A program made the position numbers and the translations under genes. Of a stretch of 48,320 nucleotides of DNA, positions 1 to 7,230 are shown one piece after another. The stretch is taken from positions 1 through 48,320 of the forward strand of contig JALFBM010000022.1 in assembly GCA_022773425.1 (NCBI GenBank), given 5' to 3'. Source of the stretch: Selenomonadaceae bacterium. GTDB lineage: Bacteria > Bacillota > Negativicutes > Selenomonadales > Selenomonadaceae. How positions within the stretch are numbered: position 1 is the first letter of the stretch; each line of letters opens with the position of its first letter. The notes beneath the pieces are model-generated. The model was not told the origin of the DNA. It saw nothing but the letters and a program-made list of their open reading frames with translations, and searched no databases.

Positions 1-354
1 AGGGAGAACCCGGGCTGCTTCGACAATCCGGAGGCGACGTTCGCCGACCTCTATATGAAATCTGGCATGTATGTGACCGAGATCGTAAGGCGCCTCTACC
101 AGAGTCCGCGCCTCAAGGCGCTCTATCCTGACGAGCGTGTGCGGCTGAATCATATCTTCTCTCGCCAGGTCTACGGCTGCGCGCCGACGGAGATCATCTA
201 CCGCATCTGCCTGCGCTATATCCTTGGCTTCAGCGAGGAGATCGAGATAGAGAAGCATCATATCCGCCTCTTCGATACCCTGTCCGCGGCGAAGGAGGGG
301 ACGCTGGAGGAGGCGCTTGGGCAATTGTTTTGCTTTGCGGATGAGGAGGCCTAG
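1..354 (+). CDS. C-terminal part of a probable N6-adenine DNA methyltransferase (partial)
   Basis: The frame is open from the first base of the window to a TAG at 352-354, so only the last 117 residues are visible and the start lies outside. The segment has an F-x-N-P-E-A-T-F-A-D-L-Y-M-K-S-G stretch followed by V-Y-G-x-A-P-T-E-I-I-Y-R. I associate these with large SAM-dependent adenine methyltransferases of restriction-modification systems, where they lie downstream of the NPPY catalytic motif. That motif is not in the window, so the catalytic activity cannot be checked. The assignment is from memory of the family and is moderately uncertain. A type I restriction system begins at the other end of the window, but nothing links the two. 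No clear terminator separates this gene from the convergent small ORF at 368-550. Confidence 0.45.
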   Translation, partial: RENPGCFDNPEATFADLYMKSGMYVTEIVRRLYQSPRLKALYPDERVRLNHIFSRQVYGCAPTEIIYRICLRYILGFSEEIEIEKHHIRLFDTLSAAKEGTLEEALGQLFCFADEEA

Positions 355-367
355 GTTGGTGTCTTAT

Positions 368-550
368 TTATTGGCCTCGTGGATCGTGAAAGTGCCGCGA
401 TTTTTCCTTATCGGCTGTCGCAGCCGTGGCGATCTTGCTCTTCTCAGCTGCAGTCTGTGCAGCTGCAACCTGCTCCGCTGTCGGCACGACACTCTTGGCA
501 TTCGTGTCCGCTGCCGAGCAGATGCTGGCAAAGGAAAGTGCGGCAAGCAT
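368..550 (-). CDS. Doubtful small exported-type protein, possibly a gene remnant
   Basis: This 60-codon frame starts with a hydrophobic M-L-A-A-L-S-F-A-S-I-C-S-A-A stretch that looks like the end of a signal peptide. An Ala/Lys/Glu-rich tail follows, rich in small and charged residues, as in small periplasmic or coiled-coil proteins. The ATG at 550 lacks a convincing ribosome binding site. It lies only about 30 bases past the intrinsic terminator of the rubrerythrin gene on the same strand, and no promoter is evident in between. In-frame codons upstream of the ATG stay open but offer no standard start. It may be a truncated remnant of a secreted protein, a gene using an unusual start, or a chance frame. 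I do not recognise a family. Confidence 0.28.
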   Translation of the reverse strand: MLAALSFASICSAADTNAKSVVPTAEQVAAAQTAAEKSKIATAATADKEKSRHFHDPRGQ

Positions 551-579
551 GATTCGAAAAGAAACGTTTTGGGGAATAG

Positions 580-626
580 AAAACTCCCTCGATCGACTAG
601 ATACGCCAGTCGGTCGGGGGAGTTTT
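580..626 (-). terminator. Bidirectional-type intrinsic terminator downstream of rubrerythrin
   Basis: Two 19-base arms (580-598 and 608-626) pair almost perfectly, with two G-U wobbles, around a 9-base loop. The arms end in an A-tract on one side and a T-tract on the other, so the hairpin could work in both directions. It follows the rubrerythrin stop codon directly on the minus strand. Confidence 0.88.
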
Positions 627-637
627 GTTTCATGGTG

Positions 638-1186
638 TCAGTCCTGCTTCAGGACGAAGGCGTTCTTCGGCTGGCCGCAGAGCGGGCAGACATAGGAATC
701 GTCCTCGTCGTTGATGTCGCCGACATGCTCGTAGCCGCAGACCGGGCAGACATAGACTTTCTTGTCAGCCGTGTCAGCTGCCTTCGGCTGATACTTGTCG
801 AGCATCGCCTGCAGGCGGACACCGTGGCCGCCTTCCTGACGAGCGAAGATTTCCATCTGGTCCGCTGCTTCATCAAAGCCAGCGGCGCGGACCTTGTCGG
901 CCATTGCCTTGACCTGCGCCTCGCCGTTTGCCTCAGCCTTCTGCACGGCGCGGATGAGATCCCAGAAGTTGGTCGGGTACTTGCCGCTGAGCACTGCGTA
1001 GAAGCCCGCGTGTACAGCCTCTTCGTTGGCTGCCGTGATAAAGCCCTCTGCCACATCGTCGAGGCCTTGCTCGCGGGCCAGCTGTGCCAGAGCGTAATAC
1101 ATCATCGTGCCGTTTGCCTCAGCCTGCATCATTTTCTTCATCAGGCTCTCGAGTTCCGTACCTTTTGCAATTCCGTTCAAGCTCAT
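638..1186 (-). CDS. rbr: Rubrerythrin
   Basis: This 182-residue protein is a non-haem diiron peroxidase that reduces hydrogen peroxide in the cytoplasm of anaerobes. The N-terminal ferritin-like four-helix domain (about residues 1-135) carries Glu and His ligands in E-A-N-G, E-E-A-V-H and E-G-G-H contexts. The C-terminal rubredoxin-like domain has two Cys pairs, C-P-V-C-G and C-P-L-C-G, which bind a single iron. Length and domain order match ordinary rubrerythrins. The ATG is preceded by AGGAGG eight bases upstream. It has its own strong promoter (1243-1271) with a palindrome between the -35 and -10 boxes and a strong terminator (580-626), so it is probably a monocistronic, stress-regulated unit. 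It lies downstream of an OhrR-type regulator gene on the same strand, but a terminator separates the two. Confidence 0.96.
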   Translation of the reverse strand: MSLNGIAKGTELESLMKKMMQAEANGTMMYYALAQLAREQGLDDVAEGFITAANEEAVHAGFYAVLSGKYPTNFWDLIRAVQKAEANGEAQVKAMADKVRAAGFDEAADQMEIFARQEGGHGVRLQAMLDKYQPKAADTADKKVYVCPVCGYEHVGDINDEDDSYVCPLCGQPKNAFVLKQD

Positions 1187-1242
1187 CGTTGTTTCCTCCT
1201 AGATTTTTATCATACACAGTAACCATTTATTGGTATGGCTTT

Positions 1243-1271
1243 ATTATATTGCACAAAATCAATTTTGTCAA
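1243..1271 (-). promoter_or_regulatory. Sigma-70-type promoter of rubrerythrin
   Basis: On the minus strand TTGACA (1266-1271) and TATAAT (1243-1248) are both perfect consensus hexamers with a 17-base spacer. The position is about 55-85 bases upstream of the rubrerythrin start. The quality implies high unregulated expression unless a repressor acts at the embedded palindrome. Confidence 0.9.
1253..1268 (-). promoter_or_regulatory. Palindromic candidate operator inside the rubrerythrin promoter
   Basis: ACAAAAT and ATTTTGT form perfect 7-base arms around a 2-base centre, filling most of the spacer between -35 and -10. A repressor bound here would block RNA polymerase. A peroxide or iron regulator of the PerR/Fur type would be logical for rubrerythrin, but the motif is not an exact match to the textbook boxes, so the regulator is unassigned. 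Confidence 0.6.
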
Positions 1272-1289
1272 ATATAAAATGGCATCATC

Positions 1290-1306
1290 TTTCGTCAAGG
1301 ACGAAA
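1290..1306. promoter_or_regulatory. Second inverted repeat upstream of the rubrerythrin promoter
   Basis: TTTCGTC and GACGAAA form perfect 7-base arms with a 3-base spacer, about 20 bases upstream of the -35 box. It could be an activator site or a second operator. It is not followed by a T-tract on either strand, so it is not a typical terminator. Confidence 0.45.
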
Positions 1307-1395
1307 AACGACCGGACAGACTGATGAAATAGTACATGCCATTACACAAACCCTAAAATAATGACTGCTTAGTGTAAAATAATACTCGGTGGGGA

Positions 1396-1446
1396 AGAAA
1401 AGAATCCCCGTCGAGCGGTGCGGATGGCACCGTGCTCAGCGGGGGG
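1396..1446 (-). terminator. Intrinsic terminator of the OhrR-type gene
   Basis: On the minus strand a GC-rich stem, with arms at 1428-1445 and 1406-1421 (CCCCG...GAGC...GGTGC pairing with a small bulge), is followed by a T-rich run. It lies just past the stop codon of the MarR-family gene. Confidence 0.78.
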
Positions 1447-1458
1447 CTTTTTGGCCGG

Positions 1459-1917
1459 TTATTTGAGGCCGTTGAGGATCTTGTAGAGCTCTCCTTTCAG
1501 TGCGGTGATTTCGTCCGGGGTGAAGGTCACGCCCCGGTCGGTGAGGTGGCAGCCCATCTGCTCGGGGACCTGGCGGGCCTGTTCTTTGAGGGCCTGGCCC
1601 TTCTCGGTCAGGATGGCGATGACGACGCGCTCGTCTTCGGTGCTGCGGTGGCGTTCGATGTAGCCGAAGGATTCGAGCTTCTTGAGCACGGGCGTCAGGG
1701 TGCCGGAGTCGAGGTAGAGGCGTTTGCCGAGATCGTGGACGGAGATCTCTTTCTCCTCCCAGATGACCATCATCGTGACGTACTGGGTGTAGGTCAGGCC
1801 AATCTTCTTGAGAAAGGGATGGTAGGCCGCGACAATCTTGCGCGCGCAGGCGTAGAGCGGAAAGCAGAGCTGCTTGTCGAGCAGCAGGAGGTCTTCTTTT
1901 TCGCTTGTTTCAGTCAT
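1459..1917 (-). CDS. ohrR: MarR-family organic peroxide sensor/repressor, OhrR type
   Basis: This 152-residue winged-helix regulator probably acts as a cytoplasmic dimer. The N-terminus has L-D-K-Q-L-C-F-P-L-Y, the OhrR signature in which the Cys (C18 here) is the peroxide-sensing residue. The winged helix occupies roughly residues 55-105, with the recognition helix around S-G-T-L-T-P-V-L-K-K-L-E and the wing around R-S-T-E-D-E-R-V-V. OhrR homologues repress ohr or other thiol peroxidase genes and release DNA when the Cys is oxidised. No ohr gene is next to it. An inverted repeat resembling the known OhrR operator lies about 95 bases upstream, which suggests autoregulation. AAAGGAC a few bases before the ATG is an acceptable ribosome binding site. 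Confidence 0.88.
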   Translation of the reverse strand: MTETSEKEDLLLLDKQLCFPLYACARKIVAAYHPFLKKIGLTYTQYVTMMVIWEEKEISVHDLGKRLYLDSGTLTPVLKKLESFGYIERHRSTEDERVVIAILTEKGQALKEQARQVPEQMGCHLTDRGVTFTPDEITALKGELYKILNGLK

Positions 1918-2009
1918 GTAACTGTCCTTTCTGTAGGCGATAAATGTTGGGATATGTGTGGTATACAGGGACGGAGCGCTGCGTACGCGACTCCGCAGAT
2001 ATCTTTTTG

Positions 2010-2024
2010 TACAATTCTATTGTA
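2010..2024 (-). promoter_or_regulatory. Candidate OhrR operator
   Basis: TACAAT-TCT-ATTGTA is a perfect inverted repeat upstream of the OhrR-type gene. It closely resembles the TACAATT-AATTGTA core known from Bacillus OhrR operators. Negative autoregulation is inferred from position and motif. Confidence 0.65.
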
Positions 2025-2138
2025 TCAGATTGTCTTGATGGCGTAAATCCAATCTTTTGCGATTGGATTTGTGATAAGCAGGCTTGCAACATCTTGCTGC
2101 GAAGAAATTCATTAGCGGCAGCTGTCCAAAGATATGCC

Positions 2139-2168
2139 TTGCGGTTTAGCCCGGTTGTATGGTAAAAT
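2139..2168 (+). promoter_or_regulatory. Promoter of the secG-esterase-rnr-smpB unit
   Basis: TTGCGG (2139-2144), an 18-base spacer and TAAAAT (2163-2168) lie about 58 bases upstream of the secG start. It is the best-looking promoter in the gap between the divergent regulator and secG. Confidence 0.6.
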
Positions 2169-2225
2169 AAATAGGAATTACTTTGTTTTTGTTACGGACA
2201 ATAACAGCTGGGGAGGCCTATTTCT

Positions 2226-2456
2226 TTGTTGCTTACCATTTTGATGATCCTCGATGCGCTGATCTGCATCGGTTTGATTGCGTCGGTTCTCGGTCAGGAA
2301 GCGAAGTCTGCCGGTATGGGCGGCATGGGCGGCGGTGCGGATACCGTCTTTTCGAGCAAGGCCCGCGGCATGGACGCCCTGCTCGCGCGCGTGACGGTGG
2401 TGCTCGCGGTGCTCTTTGCGGTGATCACGATCATGATTGCGAGAATGACGAATTGA
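2226..2456 (+). CDS. secG: Preprotein translocase subunit SecG
   Basis: This 76-residue inner-membrane protein is the small accessory subunit of the SecYEG translocon. Two hydrophobic segments (about residues 2-22 and 53-73) flank a Gly/Met-rich cytoplasmic loop with repeated G-M-G-G, which is typical of SecG. The start is a TTG at 2226, with a GGGAGG site about ten bases upstream. Another TTG follows immediately, so the exact start could differ by one codon. SecG followed by a carboxylesterase, rnr and smpB is the classic Firmicutes arrangement, which supports the call despite the short length. Confidence 0.9.
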   Translation: MLLTILMILDALICIGLIASVLGQEAKSAGMGGMGGGADTVFSSKARGMDALLARVTVVLAVLFAVITIMIARMTN

Positions 2457-2568
2457 CGGGAAAAGAACCCGATTCTTTTAGAAGCGTTCCGGCCAGCCGG
2501 TATCTGGTGGCAAAGGAGCGCTTCCTTCATGTATTCGAACGGGATTTACCGGATAGGAGGCGCTGTCG

Positions 2569-3333
2569 ATGATTTTACCGGGAGCGGCGCCGTTCCTGCT
2601 GCCAGGCGGACGGCACGGCGTCCTGCTGATTCACGGTTTTACCGGGCTGCCCGCGGAGCTCCAGCTGATGGGGCAGTATTTGAACGATAACGGGTTTACG
2701 GTGCTTGCGGTGCGCCTGGCGGGACACGGCACAACCGAGGAAGATATGAGCCATATGACGGCGGAGGACTGGATGGATTCCGTGCGGGACGGTGCCGCGA
2801 TTCTCGATGGACTCTGTGAGGAGGTTTCGGTCGTCGGGCATTCGATGGGCGGCCTCTTTGCGCTGGAATTGGCGTCGGAGTATCCGGTAACGCGGGTCGT
2901 AACGCTTGCGGCGCCGATTTTCATCGCGAAGGAGCGCGGTATCGACTATCTGCCGTCCCGCGAACTGTCGGACGGTCTTTTTGTTCCCAAGGCGCGCCGT
3001 CGGCTGAAGGATGTGCCGCGTGCGGCGAACCATACATACCGGCGTATGCCGTTGATCTCCGTGCACGAACTGCTCGACGTCATCGACGCGACCAAGGGAT
3101 GCATTGAGCGCGTCTACGAACCGTGTCTGATCATGCAAAGCCGGGATGACCAAACGGCGGATCCCAGGAGTGCGGTCTATATCTACAATCATCTGCCGGG
3201 GAGCAAGAAAGAGCTCTATTGGTTCGAACACGGCGGACATCTTCTGCCGCTCTCCGAGCCGCGCGAGACGGTGTTCCGCGAGACCGTCCGTTTCTTGAAA
3301 GACAGCGCGAGCGAAGAAAAAGAAAAGGCATAA
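2569..3333 (+). CDS. Carboxylesterase (Est30-like alpha/beta hydrolase)
   Basis: This 254-residue alpha/beta hydrolase probably acts on short-chain esters in the cytoplasm. The nucleophile is Ser92 in G-H-S-M-G-G, the acid is Asp193 in S-R-D-D-Q-T-A-D-P, and the base is His224 in H-G-G-H-L-L-P-L. The oxyanion region H-G-F-T-G is at residues 22-26. Length and motif spacing match the Est30/YvaK carboxylesterases found between secG and rnr in many Firmicutes. The physiological substrate is not known for the family. The ATG is preceded by AGGAGG. It is probably cotranscribed with secG and rnr. Confidence 0.92.
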   Translation: MILPGAAPFLLPGGRHGVLLIHGFTGLPAELQLMGQYLNDNGFTVLAVRLAGHGTTEEDMSHMTAEDWMDSVRDGAAILDGLCEEVSVVGHSMGGLFALELASEYPVTRVVTLAAPIFIAKERGIDYLPSRELSDGLFVPKARRRLKDVPRAANHTYRRMPLISVHELLDVIDATKGCIERVYEPCLIMQSRDDQTADPRSAVYIYNHLPGSKKELYWFEHGGHLLPLSEPRETVFRETVRFLKDSASEEKEKA

Positions 3334-3387
3334 CCATAGGAAATAGAAGTAGTCAGAGACTGTGTAAGGTAATCGGAAAGGAAAAAT

Positions 3388-6063
3388 ATGGACTTAAAAG
3401 AACGGATACTCTCTTATATGCATGAGGAGGCTTATAAGCCGCTGCTCGCGGAGGATCTCGCGTCGAATCTCGGTATTTCGACGGCAGAGGATCAGGCGGC
3501 CTTTGAGCAGGCTCTCGAGGAACTGGAAAAAGAGGGCGCGGTCATCAAGAACCGCAGCGATCTCTACGGGGTGCCGGCGCGCATGCACCTTGTCGTCGGA
3601 CATCTCTCGATGACGGCGAAGGGCTTCGGCTTTATCACGCCGGATGTCAAGGAGAGCGAGGACGAGACGGACGTCTTTGTCCCGGCAAACGCTATCGGCT
3701 CGGCCATGCATGGCGACCGCGTGGTCGCGCGCGTGACGCCTCCCAGAGAGGAGGGACGCTCCCGTGAGGGCGAGATCCTGCGCGTGCTCGAGCGCGCCAA
3801 TGAAAAGCTTGTTGGCACGTTTGAGCGCAGCAAGACGTTCGGCTTCGTGAAGCCGGACAATACGAAGCTCACGAATGATATCTTCATCCCGAAGAAGGCC
3901 ACGAAGGGCGCCAAGACCGGGGCGAAGGTCGTCGTGAAGATCACGCAGTGGCCGAGCCAGCGCCGCAACGCGGAGGGCGAGGTCGTCGAGATCCTGGGCA
4001 TGACGGGTGATCCGGGTGTCGACGTTCTTTCGGTCATGCGCGAATACGACCTCTCAGAGACGTTCCCGGAGGACGTGCAGACCGCGGCGACAGCCTGCGA
4101 GGAAAACCCGAGCCCGGAGGAGTATGAAGGACGCCGCGATCGCCGCGATTTCCATATCGTGACGGTGGATGGCGACGACTCCAAGGATCTCGACGACGGG
4201 GTCTACGCGTACAAGAAGGAGGACGGTTCCTTCTTCCTCGGCGTCTATATCGCCGATGTCAGCTGGTATGTGCGCGAGAACGAGCCGCTCGACCGTGAGG
4301 CGCGCGAGCGCGGCACGAGCGTCTATCTCGTCGACCGCGTCATCCCGATGCTGCCGAAGGAGCTCAGCAACGGCATCTGCTCGCTGAATCAGGGCGTCGA
4401 CCGCCTGTCGATGGCCTGCGAGATGCAGATCTCGCCGGAGGGCGAGGTCACGAGCTACGAGATCGTGCCGACGGTGATCCACGTTTACCGCCGCCTGACC
4501 TATAACATCGTCAACAAGGTGCTCGTCGACAAGGAGGAGCCGTATCTCTCGGACAACGAGGATATCCGCCCCATGCTCGAGACGCTCGAGGAACTGCGCG
4601 GTGTGCTGAAAGCGAAACGCCATCGCCGCGGTTCCATCGATTTCGAGATCCCGGAGGTCAAGGTCAAGCTGGACGCCGAGGGGCATCCGATCGCTCTGAT
4701 CAAGCGGGTCGGTTCGCTCGCAGAGTCCATCATCGAGGAGTGCATGCTGATCGCGAACGAGACGGTCGCGCGGCATATGGATCTCAAGAACCTGCCGTTC
4801 CTCTATCGCGTGCATGAGCAGCCGAACGAAGAGAAGCTCGAGCGCCTGAACACGGTGCTTACGGCGTTCGGCCTCTATGTGCGTCCGGATGAGAACGGCC
4901 ATGTGCAGCCAATGGATATCCAGCGCGTGCTCGCGAAGGTCGAGGGCAAGCCGGAGGAGCGCCTGCTCTCGACGGTCGCGCTGCGCTCGATGCAGCAGGC
5001 GCGCTACAGTCCCGAGAGCCTCGGACATTTCGGCCTTGCGGCGCGCTACTACACGCATTTCACGTCGCCGATCCGCCGCTATCCGGATCTCATCGTGCAC
5101 CGGCTGCTCCGCGAGACGTTCGCGACGGGCTCCATCCCGCTTTCGCGGCAGGAACAGCTGCGCGGTATACTGCCGGATATCGCCGACCACGCGTCGGCCC
5201 GCGAGCGCATCGCCATCGAGGCGGAGCGCGAGACGACGGACATGAAGAAGATCGAGTATATGGCGCAATTCGTTGGCGAGGAATTTTCCGCGATCATCTC
5301 GGGCGTCACGGCGTTTGGCATCTTCGTCGAGCTGGATAACGGCGTTGAAGGTCTCGTGCACGTCTCGACGATGGTCAACGATTTCTACGAGTACAAGGAA
5401 GAGCAGTTCGCGATGGTCGGTGAGCGCACGCAGAAGAAGTACCGCCTCGGCGACGAGGTCGAGGTGCTGCTCGTCCGCGCGAACGTCGAAGAGCGCAACC
5501 TCGACTTCGTGCTGAAGGACAACGGCGCCTATGACCCGGAGGCTATGAAGAACGCTGCACGAGGCGGTCGCAAGCCGGGCAAACCGTCGGAAAAGAAGGA
5601 CGGCGGCAAGTCTGGAAGCCGCAGCCGCTCGCACGGCGGGCATCGCGGCAAGGGTTCCTCTGCCTCTGGTTCCATAGCGGACGCGTTTGCCGCGGCCAAG
5701 GAGCGCAAAGAGGGCAGGAATTCCCATGGCAGTCACCGCAGCCGCAGCACGTCGGGCGAAAAGTCCGCACACCGCTCCTCAGACGGCAGGCATAGCGGAG
5801 CGCATGGTCGGCAGGAAAGCAAGAAAGAGCGTGAGCTCCGCGGCCGCGTGCGCAGGGATTTCGGTGGCTCCTCGCGTGAGCGCGAGCAGGGAGACTACCA
5901 TCACGTGCACGTGACGGGCCTGAATTCCGCCGTATGGCCGGATCCGCCGGGATATCATGAGAAGCGCCGTGACGAGGACAAGCAGGAGAAGCCGCGCAAG
6001 GCACCGCGCCGCGGTTTCTCAGGCCATCGCAAGACCGAAGGCGGCACGGGCAACGCGAAATAA
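3388..6063 (+). CDS. rnr: Ribonuclease R
   Basis: This 891-residue 3'-to-5' exoribonuclease degrades structured RNA and works with SmpB/tmRNA in clearing stalled messages. Domains in order are an N-terminal winged helix (about 1-60), two cold-shock OB folds (about 65-210), the RNB catalytic domain (about 250-590) and an S1 domain (about 630-711). The RNB metal site is visible as Asp261, Asp267, Asp269 and Asp270 in D-G-D-D-S-K-D-L-D-D. After S1 comes an unusually long low-complexity tail of about 175 residues rich in Lys, Arg, Ser, Gly and His, probably disordered and RNA-binding. Basic tails are normal in RNase R, but this one is long. The start has AAAGGA a few bases upstream. smpB follows 36 bases downstream. 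Confidence 0.97.
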   Translation: MDLKERILSYMHEEAYKPLLAEDLASNLGISTAEDQAAFEQALEELEKEGAVIKNRSDLYGVPARMHLVVGHLSMTAKGFGFITPDVKESEDETDVFVPANAIGSAMHGDRVVARVTPPREEGRSREGEILRVLERANEKLVGTFERSKTFGFVKPDNTKLTNDIFIPKKATKGAKTGAKVVVKITQWPSQRRNAEGEVVEILGMTGDPGVDVLSVMREYDLSETFPEDVQTAATACEENPSPEEYEGRRDRRDFHIVTVDGDDSKDLDDGVYAYKKEDGSFFLGVYIADVSWYVRENEPLDREARERGTSVYLVDRVIPMLPKELSNGICSLNQGVDRLSMACEMQISPEGEVTSYEIVPTVIHVYRRLTYNIVNKVLVDKEEPYLSDNEDIRPMLETLEELRGVLKAKRHRRGSIDFEIPEVKVKLDAEGHPIALIKRVGSLAESIIEECMLIANETVARHMDLKNLPFLYRVHEQPNEEKLERLNTVLTAFGLYVRPDENGHVQPMDIQRVLAKVEGKPEERLLSTVALRSMQQARYSPESLGHFGLAARYYTHFTSPIRRYPDLIVHRLLRETFATGSIPLSRQEQLRGILPDIADHASARERIAIEAERETTDMKKIEYMAQFVGEEFSAIISGVTAFGIFVELDNGVEGLVHVSTMVNDFYEYKEEQFAMVGERTQKKYRLGDEVEVLLVRANVEERNLDFVLKDNGAYDPEAMKNAARGGRKPGKPSEKKDGGKSGSRSRSHGGHRGKGSSASGSIADAFAAAKERKEGRNSHGSHRSRSTSGEKSAHRSSDGRHSGAHGRQESKKERELRGRVRRDFGGSSREREQGDYHHVHVTGLNSAVWPDPPGYHEKRRDEDKQEKPRKAPRRGFSGHRKTEGGTGNAK

Positions 6064-6099
6064 CGTTTCGAATACCAATCTATAAAAGGGGGCTTTGCC

Positions 6100-6573
6100 A
6101 TGGAAAAGAAAAGACCGGCGATCAAGATCGTCTGTGAGAACCGCAAGGCAAGGCACGACTACTTTATCCATGAAACCTTTGAGGCAGGGCTGGCGCTGCA
6201 GGGCACGGAGGTTAAATCGCTCCGCGCCGGCCGCGCGAATCTCAAGGACAGTTACGCCTATATCAAGAACAACGAGATATTCCTCGACCATATGCATATC
6301 AGTCCGTATAAAGAGGGGAATATCTTCAACCACGATCCGCTGCGTACGCGGAAGTTGCTGATGCATAAAGCGGAAATCGTCAAGCTCATGAGCAAGACGA
6401 AGGAAAAGGGCTATACGCTGATTCCGCTGAAGATCTACTTCAAACATGGCCGGGCTAAGGCGGAAATTGCGCTGGCCTCAGGCAAGCACAATTACGATAA
6501 GCGGCAGGCCCTTCAGCAGAAAGCCGCGAAGCGCGATATCGAGCGAGCTTTGAAAGACCGGCAACGGTTCTAG
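6100..6573 (+). CDS. smpB: SsrA-binding protein SmpB
   Basis: This 157-residue tmRNA-binding protein is required for trans-translation. The N-terminal [10 protein letters not shown] and E[14 protein letters not shown] segments are family signatures. The basic C-terminal tail beginning K-H-N-Y-D-K-R inserts into the ribosome's decoding region. Length is standard. GGGGG upstream of the ATG serves as ribosome binding site. The tmRNA gene often follows smpB in Firmicutes, but here a CheB-like gene follows and I see no ssrA in the window. Confidence 0.97.
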   Translation: MEKKRPAIKIVCENRKARHDYFIHETFEAGLALQGTEVKSLRAGRANLKDSYAYIKNNEIFLDHMHISPYKEGNIFNHDPLRTRKLLMHKAEIVKLMSKTKEKGYTLIPLKIYFKHGRAKAEIALASGKHNYDKRQALQQKAAKRDIERALKDRQRF

Positions 6574-6599
6574 AGACGGTATAGACAGGGGGGATATGG

Positions 6600-7220
6600 G
6601 TGACAGGTAGTATTCCAGTGGTTCCTCCGCTCTCCATGATTGCCATCGGTGCGTCGACGGGAGGCACCGAGGCCATATCGACGCTGATGGCCGGTCTGCG
6701 ACCGCCGCTTCCCGGCATCGTGATTGTCCAGCATATCCCGGCGGTCTTTTCGCGGCTTTTCGCCGAGCGACTCGATGCGGAATGCTTTCTGCATGTCAAG
6801 GAAGCGGAGGAGGGCGAGACGATCCTGCCGAACACGGTCTACATCGCGCCGGGCGGCAAGCATATGCGCGTTGGACGCGTAGGCCAGCGGTACTGGCTTT
6901 CCTGCCGCGTAGGACCGCCCGTGCACAGCGTCTGCCCGTCCGTCGATGTGCTGTTTGATTCGGTGGCTGCATGCGCGGGCAGTCATGCGCTGGGCGTGAT
7001 CCTGACCGGTATGGGCAAGGACGGCGCCAAGGGCTTGCTCGCGATGCGGCAGGCCGGCGCGCACACCATCGGGCAGGATCAGCGGACCTGTGTTGTCTAT
7101 GGTATGCCGCACGCGGCGATGGCGATCGGAGCCGTTGAATGGCAGCTGCCGCTTTCGGAAATCGCGCCGGAAATCCTGCGGCTGGTTCGGCTGAGCCGGA
7201 GAACGGAGCACGCGGAATAG
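6600..7220 (+). CDS. Stand-alone CheB-type protein-glutamate methylesterase domain
   Basis: The 206-residue protein is essentially only the CheB catalytic domain, which hydrolyses methylglutamate esters on chemoreceptors and can also deamidate glutamine. The triad is visible: Ser19 in I-G-A-S-T-G-G, His45 in V-Q-H-I-P and Asp141 in L-T-G-M-G-K-D-G. The N-terminal receiver domain of canonical CheB (about 130 residues) is absent, so phosphorylation control by CheA is lost or supplied by another protein. The GTG start follows a G-rich ribosome binding site. An overlapping ATG at 6596 is in another frame and closes quickly. It sits 26 bases after smpB and 10 bases before the YbjN-like gene, so it is probably in the same transcript. 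No other chemotaxis gene is in the window. Confidence 0.88.
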   Translation: MTGSIPVVPPLSMIAIGASTGGTEAISTLMAGLRPPLPGIVIVQHIPAVFSRLFAERLDAECFLHVKEAEEGETILPNTVYIAPGGKHMRVGRVGQRYWLSCRVGPPVHSVCPSVDVLFDSVAACAGSHALGVILTGMGKDGAKGLLAMRQAGAHTIGQDQRTCVVYGMPHAAMAIGAVEWQLPLSEIAPEILRLVRLSRRTEHAE

Positions 7221-7230
7221 GAGGAAAAGC

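Noticed and set aside
364-633. An 89-codon minus-strand frame starting just after rubrerythrin
   Set aside because: It reads straight through the strong terminator hairpin at 580-626 and has no plausible product.
4054-5772. A 572-codon open frame antisense to rnr
   Set aside because: It mirrors the rnr coding frame, arises from GC-rich codon use that avoids reverse stop codons, and its product is a low-quality Arg/Leu/Ala/Val-rich string with no recognisable domain.
6574-6599. Possible tmRNA gene next to smpB
   Set aside because: Only 26 bases separate smpB from the next gene, and no tRNA-like ends were seen nearby.
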